From an uncultured bacterium (GTDB lineage Bacteria > Omnitrophota > Gorgyraeia > Gorgyraeales > Gorgyraeaceae), in assembly GCA_913009675.1 (NCBI GenBank), contig CAJVXD010000090.1, positions 1-5,865 of the forward strand: DNA of 5,865 nucleotides, in the 5' to 3' direction. Under the pieces are notes generated by a model. The model had not been told where the DNA came from, searched no databases, and saw nothing but the letters and a program-made list of their open reading frames with translations. Each line of letters starts with the position of its first letter. Positions within the stretch are counted from its first letter, which is position 1. The translations under genes and the position numbers were made by a program. Below, in pieces: positions 1 through 5,325 of this stretch.

Positions 1-31
1 CTTCCTCTTTCTTTTCTTCTTTTTTTTTTTT
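1..31. other. Non-biological poly-T/pyrimidine read-through tail
   Basis: The run is almost purely T and C and ends exactly where the P5 adapter begins. Read on the minus strand it is a poly-A/purine tail after the end of the adapter, as produced when a sequencer reads past the end of a short template. It should be trimmed and has no biological meaning. Confidence 0.93.
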
Positions 32-89
32 AATGATACGGCGACCACCGAGATCTACACTCTTTCCCTACACGACGCTCTTCCGATCT
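32..89 (+). other. Illumina P5 / TruSeq universal adapter contamination
   Basis: All 58 bases match the known Illumina universal adapter, beginning AATGATACGGCGACCACCGA and ending GACGCTCTTCCGATCT. The natural sequence starts at base 90. Translated on the minus strand, the adapter adds the spurious tail RSEERRVGKECRSRWSPYH to the adjacent regulator. That peptide is a recognisable adapter artefact and must not be counted as protein. Confidence 0.99.
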
Positions 90-380
90 GAAGACCATGC
101 GTTCGCCTGCAGGCCCAAGCGTTTTGAATACCCCCAGTATGGCATTAGAGACGGCCATCTTTAATGAGAAATCGTAGCTGTCCTCTTTTTTAGAGACCTC
201 CCTATAGCCCAATGTAGCCAAAAGTTCGCTTTTAGTGATCCTGTGGTGTCCACCAGGGGTCTTAAGGGTCCGCAATTTACCTGCATAGATATAATTCTTT
301 ACGGTCGACAGGCTTAGATTAAAATATCCTGCGGCCTGTCTTGGTGTAAAATAGATTTCTCTCCCGAATATCTTTTTCAT
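90..380 (-). CDS. MerR/excisionase-type helix-turn-helix regulator, 3'-truncated
   Basis: The first 97 residues of a DNA-binding protein are visible before the reading frame runs into adapter at base 89. Residues about 10-54 form a winged helix-turn-helix of the MerR/excisionase (HTH_17, BldC-like) type. The pattern is a Y-F-T-P-R-Q-A-A start, a recognition helix around S23-Y32, then A-G-K-L-R and the wing T-P-G-G-H-H-R-I (41-48). The ATG at 380 is chosen because GAGGAG lies 4 nt upstream at 385-390; an in-frame GTG at 401 falls inside a repeat and is less likely. Residues after about 70 (from S-L-K-M-A-V) begin a second, uncertain domain, so this is probably a multi-domain regulator rather than a stand-alone excisionase. 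It lies downstream of the polysaccharide genes, has its own putative promoter (511-539), and may regulate them; that link is inference. The true stop codon is missing. Confidence 0.85.
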
Positions 381-384
381 ATCT

Positions 385-390
385 CTCCTC
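385..390 (-). promoter_or_regulatory. Ribosome binding site of the HTH gene
   Basis: The minus strand reads GAGGAG, 4 nt before the ATG at 380. It decides the start in favour of this ATG over the upstream in-frame GTG at 401. Confidence 0.75.
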
Positions 391-395
391 GCAAT

Positions 396-465
396 GAGCA
401 CTTATTTTACGAAAATATCTGATTTCCGTAAAGTAACTGTCTCTGTTTAGCTTTAGGTGCGAATT
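396..465 (-). repeat. Dispersed hairpin repeat, copy A
   Basis: This is one of three related intergenic elements in the window; the others are at 2621-2691 and 5138-5212. Shared blocks on the plus strand are GAGCACTT, TTACGAAAAT, CGTAA, TCTCTGTTTAGCT (440-452, identical to copy C) and AGGTGCGAATT. The stem is 402-416 against 422-436 with a 5-nt loop. Two of the 15 positions are imperfect: 412/426 would be a G-U pair in the minus-strand transcript, and 405/433 is a C/A mismatch there. The ends GCAC and GTGC are inverted complements. It sits in the 5' leader of the HTH gene, 15 nt before the ATG. It may be a MITE/REP-like palindromic element or a structured RNA leader; which one is not settled. 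Confidence 0.8.
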
Positions 466-510
466 AGCCCTCATTTGAAATTAATCGATTTTATGTATTT
501 TTAAACGTTT

Positions 511-539
511 TATATAAAGACCCTACCCCAATATTTCAA
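511..539 (-). promoter_or_regulatory. Putative sigma70-type promoter for the HTH gene
   Basis: On the minus strand TTGAAA (534-539) is followed, after exactly 17 nt, by TATATA (511-516) in an AT-rich stretch. Both boxes are imperfect. If used, it starts a transcript about 15 nt downstream of the wzc stop codon's outer flank and gives the HTH gene a leader of about 125 nt containing repeat copy A. Chance matches are common in AT-rich DNA, so this call is tentative. No rho-independent terminator is visible between wzc and this site. Confidence 0.35.
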
Positions 540-555
540 AACCCTTATTTAAAAA

Positions 556-2613
556 CTAAACCGGCTTGTAATATTTTCCGTAGTAGTATTGCGGGTAGGA
601 ATATGTATCGTTGGTAAGTGAGATATTATTTACAACAACACCGAGTATCTTAGCATTTACCTTTTCCAATAATTCCTTGGATCTGATCAAGAGGGCCTTT
701 GTTGTCCTGCCTCCTTCGGTTACCAATAGCGTCCCTGTACACATACTGGATAAGACTGCCGGATCAGTAACAAGGCCCACGGGAGGGGTGTCAAATATTA
801 CCTTAGAGAATCGGGCCATGGCATTTTCTAAAAAAATCTTCATATTAGTTGACGAGAGCAGCTCTGCCGGCTTATTAGCGAGGCCCCCCGAAACAACAAA
901 GGAGAGATTATCTATTTTATCTGGGTGTTTGAGGATGCCCTCGAAATTCCTTTCTCCTGACAGAAACTGCAAAAGGCCTGATTTATTGCTTTCCTTAAAT
1001 ATAGAATGTATCCTGGGCTTTCTCATATCCGCATCCACCAATAGGACCCGCTCCCCGCTATTCGCTATCATTATTGCCAGATTTACAGCTGTAAGGGTCT
1101 TGCCCTCCCTGGGGATAGAGCTCGTAACGGTTATAGTCTTTGCAGTGCTTGAATCATCCAGAGAGAAGAAAAGATTGGTCCTCAGCGTTCTGTAGGCCTC
1201 GGCAGCAAGAGAATGCAGATCCTTTTCGACAACACGATCTATATCTTCTTTAGTTATGTTCTTGCCATCGGGCCTGATACTGGGGATAGACCCCAATATA
1301 GGCAGTTGTAACAATCCTTCTATCTCTTTAGGATCCCTTATGGTAGTATCCATGTATTCCCTTAAGAACCCGAGGCCCATGCCCCCTACAAGCCCCACTA
1401 TAATCGATAGTGCTATATTCAACCTTTTTCTTGGCCTAATAGGCCTTCTGGGCACCTCGGCCAGGTCTTGCACGCGCACATTATTCGTCTGCACCTGACT
1501 TGATATGGAGGTTTCTTTTAACCTATTTAAAACAATCTGCAGGATACGTTCATTGGTTTCGAGTTCCCTTTTTAACACATTGTAATTTATTATCTTTCTC
1601 TCCAGTTCGAGTGCCCCCTTTTTTTCTTTCTCCATGGCATCCTTGAATTTTTTCTCTTCTTCAAGACTGGATTTGTACTCTGTTACAATCTCGCCTTTCA
1701 TGCGTGATTCAAGATAGTTTATACTCCCCAGAAGCCTGATCATCTTAGGGTGTTTAGATTTGTAAACTTTTTTATATTCAACAAGGATGGCCTTTTCTTT
1801 TAAATATTCGGCCTTCATCTGCTGGAGGGTCTTATTGTCTGTCAGGAGTACCGGCATATTTTCGAGATTTAAATTCCCCTTTGCGTCAATCACGCTCTTA
1901 TATATATTCTCGGCCCTTATCCTTCTTTTTTGGGCGTCCAGGTAATCTGTATTTAGCTTTAGCAATGCGTCACTGACCATATTCTTCTGGTTTTCTAAAG
2001 AGATGATACCGCTCTTTTCTTTGTATCTCTGAAGCGCCAATTCTGATTTATTAACCTTCTTTTTCTGGGTATCGACTTCTCCCTTGAGCCAATCTTCAGC
2101 CTGACGCGATAATCTCATCTTTAAGGCGAGGTTTGAATCGGCATATACCTTTGCAAATTCATTAGCTATACGGGAGGCCCATCTCGGATCCTGATCGTCT
2201 ACCTGTATCACCAAGATCCTGGTATCCCGCACCAGTTCAACGTGTAATCTTTTAAGGAGGGCCGTGACAGGATCCTTCATCTTTCTAAATTCCTTCCTTC
2301 TCAAAAGATTCAGGTTCTTTATGACATGATGGGTAGTTCGTCTGCTCCTTATGATTTCCTTCTGTGTGTCTATGTAGTCTCTATATGCAAAATAGTTGGA
2401 CTCTCCGAGTTTTACTACATCCTTCAGCGATAAGACATTGGGGCTTTCTGCATCTATTATAACGGTAGCCGTGGCCCTGTAGACAGGTTCCTGCATAAAA
2501 CTTGCTATCGTAATTGTAGTAACGCTTACAAGGAAAAAACTTATAACGATCCATTTCCTGCGTCGTAATATGGAAATGTAATCTTTTATATGTATATCTT
2601 TGCTCATCTGCAT
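556..2613 (-). CDS. wzc: Polysaccharide chain-length determinant / tyrosine-protein kinase (Wzc/CpsD-type BY-kinase)
   Basis: This 685-residue inner-membrane protein matches Wzc-type co-polymerases with a fused autokinase in length and domain order. The N-terminal Wzz domain has a first membrane helix at about 21-40, followed by a long charged, coiled-coil periplasmic region (about 170-370). A proline-rich stretch, V387-P-R-R-P-I-R-P, precedes the second membrane helix (about 398-417). The cytoplasmic BY-kinase domain shows the E-x-x-R-x-x-R oligomerisation motif (E472-R478), Walker A S-I-P-R-E-G-K-T with K505, Walker A' V-D-A-D (D527, D529) and Walker B I-F-D-T-P-P with D608. The C-terminus is a tyrosine cluster (Y671, 673, 676, 677, 678, 681, 682), the usual autophosphorylation tail. 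Such proteins set polymer length and couple phosphorylation cycles to polymer synthesis and export. The gene follows the Wza-like gene after a 76-nt gap filled by repeat copy B. The ATG at 2613 lacks a clear Shine-Dalgarno sequence; an ATG at 2607 is the alternative. All catalytic motifs are present, so the gene looks intact. Confidence 0.95.
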   Translation of the reverse strand: MQMSKDIHIKDYISILRRRKWIVISFFLVSVTTITIASFMQEPVYRATATVIIDAESPNVLSLKDVVKLGESNYFAYRDYIDTQKEIIRSRRTTHHVIKNLNLLRRKEFRKMKDPVTALLKRLHVELVRDTRILVIQVDDQDPRWASRIANEFAKVYADSNLALKMRLSRQAEDWLKGEVDTQKKKVNKSELALQRYKEKSGIISLENQKNMVSDALLKLNTDYLDAQKRRIRAENIYKSVIDAKGNLNLENMPVLLTDNKTLQQMKAEYLKEKAILVEYKKVYKSKHPKMIRLLGSINYLESRMKGEIVTEYKSSLEEEKKFKDAMEKEKKGALELERKIINYNVLKRELETNERILQIVLNRLKETSISSQVQTNNVRVQDLAEVPRRPIRPRKRLNIALSIIVGLVGGMGLGFLREYMDTTIRDPKEIEGLLQLPILGSIPSIRPDGKNITKEDIDRVVEKDLHSLAAEAYRTLRTNLFFSLDDSSTAKTITVTSSIPREGKTLTAVNLAIMIANSGERVLLVDADMRKPRIHSIFKESNKSGLLQFLSGERNFEGILKHPDKIDNLSFVVSGGLANKPAELLSSTNMKIFLENAMARFSKVIFDTPPVGLVTDPAVLSSMCTGTLLVTEGGRTTKALLIRSKELLEKVNAKILGVVVNNISLTNDTYSYPQYYYGKYYKPV

Positions 2614-2620
2614 ATTTAAT

Positions 2621-2691
2621 AAGCACTTAGCTTACGAAAATCAAAGATTTACGTAAGCTAACCTCTCTTTATTGTTATAAAGGTTCGAATT
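2621..2691 (-). repeat. Dispersed hairpin repeat, copy B
   Basis: This second copy fills the gap between the Wza-like gene and wzc. Its stem is TTAGCTTACGAAAATC (2627-2642) against 2646-2661 with a 3-nt loop and one mismatched pair (2638/2650). The outer blocks AAGCACTT and AGGTTCGAATT match copies A and C, but the middle block (2664-2676) has diverged. Its distal end overlaps the stop codon of the Wza-like gene (2690-2692). Its proximal end lies 7 nt before the wzc ATG and leaves no room for a normal ribosome binding site. Confidence 0.8.
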
Positions 2692-3259
2692 AAAAGAAAC
2701 TCTCCGGCACAACAATAATATCTCCGGGTTTTAAGGAGATATCTTTGCTTTTATCTCCTTTCTTTGTTATATCCGTAACCTTTATAGGTATAGTAACCTG
2801 CTGGTTGTCTTCAACGCGTATTACCTTTGTCCCGTTTTTGGCGGCACCCTCTTTAAAACCGCCTGCCATCGTTATTGCCTCTATCACCGTGGTGGGCCTG
2901 TCTTTAAAGAGTTCGTATTCGCTGGGTTTGTTTACAAAGCCCATGACAAATACCTTTTCCGTTCGGTACTGCTCAATAAAAACATTTACCTGAGGATCAA
3001 CAAGATAACCCTTTTGTAATAACGACCTTATCCTTTCTTGTATCTTATTTACCGTCAGGTCTTTTACATCAACCGAGCCCAGTAATGGAAACGTAATGTC
3101 ACCTTTTGGGCTAACCCTTGTCTTTGTGGTAAGGTCAGGTTGTTCGTATACGGTTATCAAGAGGATATCACCTCTATTTACCTTATATTCTTCGGAAGAA
3201 TAGGCAACGCTGGAGATTGAAATCAGGAGTAGCGGCAATAAAAAGCTTAAGTATCTCAT
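2690..3259 (-). CDS. Polysaccharide export protein, short Wza-like (OPX family)
   Basis: This is a small (189-residue) member of the outer-membrane polysaccharide export family. A signal peptide covers residues 1 to about 22 (M-R-Y-L-S-F-L-L-P core, cleavage near V-A-Y-S-S). The polysaccharide export domain follows (about 25-98: Y-K-V-N-R-G-D, then S-P-K-G-D-I-T-F-P-L-L-G), then one SLBB-type domain with V-F-V-M-G-F-V-N-K-P and A-G-G-F, and the closing L-K-P-G-D-I-I-V-V-P near the C-terminus. There is no lipobox cysteine, and the protein is about half the length of E. coli Wza. It also lacks the C-terminal amphipathic helix that forms Wza's own outer-membrane pore. It is therefore probably periplasmic and works with the beta-barrel encoded directly upstream. 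I chose ATG 3259, 8 nt after the upstream stop. A TTG at 3271 that overlaps that stop and has AAGG-like upstream bases is an alternative. Wzc is encoded next. Confidence 0.92.
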   Translation of the reverse strand: MRYLSFLLPLLLISISSVAYSSEEYKVNRGDILLITVYEQPDLTTKTRVSPKGDITFPLLGSVDVKDLTVNKIQERIRSLLQKGYLVDPQVNVFIEQYRTEKVFVMGFVNKPSEYELFKDRPTTVIEAITMAGGFKEGAAKNGTKVIRVEDNQQVTIPIKVTDITKKGDKSKDISLKPGDIIVVPESFF

Positions 3260-3267
3260 ATTATTTA

Positions 3268-4440
3268 TCAAAACTCTGCCTTGGCAGTAACTGTAATCAG
3301 ATTCTGCTTGTATTCGAAAATATCAAAGTTTGAATCCCTTATGATATGTTCGAGATGTAAAGTCAATGTAAACCATTTCTTCAGATAATATCTTAAACCA
3401 ACCCCCATGGAATAATACTTATCCTTTCTTTTGGCAGTCTCTATCCCCTCTGTACTTTCTCTGGGATAAGAGTTTATCTGATATATGCCTGTAATAAAAC
3501 CGAGCAATCTGTTATTGAAATAATGATCAAATACCCATGAAAGATTTTCAATCTTGTAATAATTATTTACGTCATAGGTAGATTCTTCGGCTGAACGCAG
3601 GAATGAAAGCTTCACGGTATTCTTCCCGGAAAATTTATGTGTGATGTCGGCATACAGTACTGCAGTATCAAAATCGGGTTCGCTGTCGCGTTCGTAATTC
3701 CTCAGCTGATATCCTGTCTTTATAGTAGCTGTTGTCTTAGGAGTCAGTTCTCCTATAGCACCAATTAGAAACTGATGGTAGTTCGAATCCGAACGTGTAT
3801 CCTCACTATATCTAATCTGTGCAAAGTCATATTCCAAGAGAAGCCGCGTCTTTCTAAATGTCTGATGGGTAAACATAAGAGAATAGATATTATCCCGTCT
3901 GTCATAGAGTTCGTAGCTGGGACTGGATTTATAATTACGAATGAAATTCTCATAGCCCAGTTCTATACCAAGCTTATCCCTTTGCAGTTTTGCGATAATA
4001 CCTGCACTATTGTCATCCCTTTTTACCCGCGTAACATCCTCTGTACTTGGCCTCTCAAATACGCGTTTAAAGTCCTCATGTATCGTAAAGGTGGCATCCT
4101 GCCAGTTGATATCAAGCGAAGTGGACAGATAATGATCCGTAGCATCCTGAGAGGTATTGTCCATGAAGCGGTTGATAGCTGCATGGTAGTCAAATTTGAA
4201 GAGGTTGCCGTACACAGGCCATTCAAGAGAAAGGCCTGGAGTAAGAGTGACTATAAAATCGTCCTTTTCATCGTTCGAATTCAGAAAGACATTATCATCA
4301 TATTGAAGTTTTGTTTCTACATAAGGGTTTAATTTTGCCTCTCCTATTTTAATCCCTTCTGCAGCAAATAATGCCTGGTCAGTCAAAAAAAACATACATA
4401 AGAAGCTAACAAAAATAAAAATCCGGTATACTCTTTTCAT
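3268..4440 (-). CDS. Outer-membrane beta-barrel protein of the exopolysaccharide porin type (BBP2/EpsL-like)
   Basis: This 390-residue protein starts with a clear signal peptide (M-K-R-V-Y-R-I-F-I-F... with cleavage near A-L-F-A). The mature protein opens with P-Y-V-E-T-K-L-Q-Y-D-D-N-V-F, the signature start of the putative beta-barrel porin-2 / EpsL type. The rest alternates polar and aromatic or hydrophobic residues in short strands rich in Y, F and W. It ends in phenylalanine (V-T-A-K-A-E-F), as expected for a BAM-inserted outer-membrane protein. ATG 4440 is preferred: GAGAGG lies 8 nt upstream at 4449-4454, and the signal peptide then begins with K-R. An in-frame GTG at 4449 overlaps that site. 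It is the first gene of the export operon, behind a strong promoter, and its stop lies 8 nt before the next start. Its likely role is an outer-membrane pore for polysaccharide, possibly replacing the pore that the short OPX protein lacks. The substrate cannot be told from sequence. Confidence 0.85.
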   Translation of the reverse strand: MKRVYRIFIFVSFLCMFFLTDQALFAAEGIKIGEAKLNPYVETKLQYDDNVFLNSNDEKDDFIVTLTPGLSLEWPVYGNLFKFDYHAAINRFMDNTSQDATDHYLSTSLDINWQDATFTIHEDFKRVFERPSTEDVTRVKRDDNSAGIIAKLQRDKLGIELGYENFIRNYKSSPSYELYDRRDNIYSLMFTHQTFRKTRLLLEYDFAQIRYSEDTRSDSNYHQFLIGAIGELTPKTTATIKTGYQLRNYERDSEPDFDTAVLYADITHKFSGKNTVKLSFLRSAEESTYDVNNYYKIENLSWVFDHYFNNRLLGFITGIYQINSYPRESTEGIETAKRKDKYYSMGVGLRYYLKKWFTLTLHLEHIIRDSNFDIFEYKQNLITVTAKAEF

Positions 4441-4497
4441 ATTCAGCACCTCTCGTTATTAGTAAGTTTAGTTCGATTTTAAACGATTTTAGCTAAA

Positions 4498-4526
4498 AGT
4501 ATACCAGATTTAAAAAGCTTTGTCAA
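4498..4526 (-). promoter_or_regulatory. Strong sigma70-type promoter with extended -10 for the exopolysaccharide export operon
   Basis: On the minus strand a perfect TTGACA (-35, 4521-4526) is separated by exactly 17 nt from TATACT (-10, 4498-4503). The -10 is preceded by TGG, giving an extended -10. The DNA upstream (about 4527-4555) is nearly pure A/T with two AATACTTTTTT copies 13 bp apart, which resembles an UP element. Transcription would start near 4490-4492, giving a leader of about 50 nt before ATG 4440. The palindrome TTTTAGCTAAAA (4487-4498) lies across the start region and could be an operator, though it is short. This promoter separates the export operon from folE. Confidence 0.85.
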
Positions 4527-4563
4527 TACTTTTTTTTAATACTTTTTTATAAATAATGCATGG

Positions 4564-5121
4564 TCAACTCCTTATTAAGGCCATTGTTTCTGACCTTGTT
4601 TTTGAATTTTCTTTAAAAATGCCCCTTACTGCACTCGTAATTGTCGAAACTCCTGATTGTTTAACCCCCCTCATGCTCATACAAAGATGTTCGGCTTCAA
4701 TAATAACCATGACACCCATAGGTTTAAGCTTTTTCATCACCACCTCAGCTATATCCGTAGTCAGTCTTTCCTGGACCTGTAAGCGTTTAGAGAGTGTCTC
4801 AACAACCCTTGCCAGCTTGCTCAAACCCGTTATTCTGTTATTCTTTGGCACATATGCTATATGCGCTTTACCTATAAAGGGTAAAAGATGATGTTCGCAC
4901 ACAGAATATAAAGGTATGCCCTTTAAAAGCACGATCTCATCATGTTTCTCAGCGAGAAGGATCTCTAAGTCCTTAGAAGGGTCCCTTCTGACCCCGCTGA
5001 ATATCTCCTCATACATCTCAGCAACACGCTGAGGTGTCTTTTTAAGACCTTCTCTCTTACAATTTTCCCCTATCGCCTCCAGGATCATCCTTACTGCCTT
5101 TTCTATCTTTGCCTTATCCAC
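4564..5121 (-). CDS. folE: GTP cyclohydrolase I (EC 3.5.4.16)
   Basis: The product converts GTP to 7,8-dihydroneopterin triphosphate, the first step toward tetrahydrofolate and other pterins or deazapurines, in the cytoplasm. The 185-residue chain is full length for the family and has all hallmarks. G-L-x-x-T-P-x-R-V-A (25-34) is the N-terminal signature. [10 protein letters not shown] contains zinc ligands C75 and H78 and catalytic H77. E-H-L-C-M-S-M-R-G provides H145 and zinc ligand C147. G-V-x-x-S-G-x-x-T is the C-terminal signature. The start is taken as GTG 5121 because AAGGAGG ends 5 nt upstream. An in-frame GTG at 5148 would add nine residues but lies inside repeat copy C and places the ribosome binding site within the coding region. 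It follows mnmE after about 200 bp of hairpins. No clear promoter is visible there, so co-transcription with mnmE is possible. Confidence 0.97.
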   Translation of the reverse strand: MDKAKIEKAVRMILEAIGENCKREGLKKTPQRVAEMYEEIFSGVRRDPSKDLEILLAEKHDEIVLLKGIPLYSVCEHHLLPFIGKAHIAYVPKNNRITGLSKLARVVETLSKRLQVQERLTTDIAEVVMKKLKPMGVMVIIEAEHLCMSMRGVKQSGVSTITSAVRGIFKENSKTRSETMALIRS

Positions 5122-5126
5122 ATCAT

Positions 5127-5133
5127 CCTCCTT
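5127..5133 (-). promoter_or_regulatory. folE: Ribosome binding site of folE
   Basis: The minus strand reads AAGGAGG, a full Shine-Dalgarno core, 5 nt before GTG 5121. It settles the unusual GTG start and excludes the longer reading frame that begins in the repeat. Confidence 0.85.
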
Positions 5134-5137
5134 AAAT

Positions 5138-5212
5138 GAGCACTTCACTTACGAAAATCGAAGATTTTCGTAAGTGAATCTTCTCTGTTTAGCTACCACG
5201 AAGGTGCGAATT
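5138..5212 (-). repeat. Dispersed hairpin repeat, copy C (most regular)
   Basis: This is the best-preserved copy. The stem TTCACTTACGAAAATC (5144-5159) pairs perfectly over 16 bp with 5163-5178 across a GAA loop. The block TCTCTGTTTAGCT (5182-5194) is identical to copy A. The outer ends AAAT-ga-GCAC-TTC (5134-5146) and GAA-g-GTGC-ga-ATTT (5200-5213) are imperfect terminal inverted repeats that could close the element into one branched fold. It sits in the folE leader, 16 nt before the GTG start and directly beyond the ribosome binding site. Confidence 0.82.
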
Positions 5213-5214
5213 TG

Positions 5215-5266
5215 ACCCCACACCCAGATACTACGAAGTGTCACTTCTAGTATCTGGGTGTGGGGT
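5215..5266. repeat. Long, nearly perfect inverted repeat (hairpin)
   Basis: The arm CCCCACACCCAGATACTA (5216-5233) is the exact reverse complement of 5248-5265, extended by an A-T pair at 5215/5266. The inner part GAAGTG (5235-5240) and CACTTC (5242-5247) continues the stem with one extra C at 5234, so about 24 pairs form around a tiny loop. It is GC-rich at the base. No T tract follows on either strand, so it is not a canonical intrinsic terminator, although it could attenuate transcription between mnmE and folE. Confidence 0.85.
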
Positions 5267-5272
5267 AAGTTC

Positions 5273-5321
5273 GGCCGGATGACTTACAGAAATTTCGAAA
5301 AAATTTCTGTAAGTCATGGCC
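5273..5321. repeat. Inverted repeat downstream of mnmE, related in core to the dispersed hairpins
   Basis: ATGACTTACAGAAATTT (5279-5295) is the exact reverse complement of 5301-5317, with loop CGAAA. After a two-base bulge, GGCC at 5273-5276 can pair with GGCC at 5318-5321. The arm ACTTACAGAAATTT resembles ACTTACGAAAATC of the dispersed repeat, suggesting a diverged relative. It begins 5 nt after the mnmE stop. It could protect the mnmE 3' end, but without a U tract it is not a classic terminator. Confidence 0.8.
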
Positions 5322-5325
5322 TCAC

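Noticed and set aside
90..380. Prophage or integrated element indicated by an excisionase-like protein
   Set aside because: No integrase, attachment site, tRNA gene or phage gene is present, and the protein extends beyond a typical excisionase.
611..1498. Plus-strand open frames of 194 and 80 codons inside the wzc region
   Set aside because: They are antisense to the BY-kinase gene, whose motifs are complete; the translations show no recognisable domain and have no clear ribosome binding sites.
2381..2626. Alternative minus-strand frame across the wzc start
   Set aside because: It overlaps the wzc N-terminus in another frame, starts with a GTG inside repeat copy B and shows no domain.
3775..4332. 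Plus-strand frame of 185 codons opposite the beta-barrel gene
   Set aside because: It is antisense to a gene with a signal peptide, a family signature and a terminal phenylalanine; its own translation looks random and lacks a start context.
4441..4500. Fourth copy of the dispersed repeat in the beta-barrel leader
   Set aside because: Only short fragments match (GTGCT near the start, AGCTAAA); there is no hairpin with the TTACGAAAAT core and no AATTCGCACC end.
396..5212. CRISPR array formed by the three repeats
   Set aside because: The copies are more than 2 kb apart, separated by whole genes, and have no regular spacers or cas genes.
5215..5317. Rho-independent terminators after mnmE
   Set aside because: The hairpins are strong, but neither is followed by a T-rich tract on the transcribed strand, so the canonical signature is absent.
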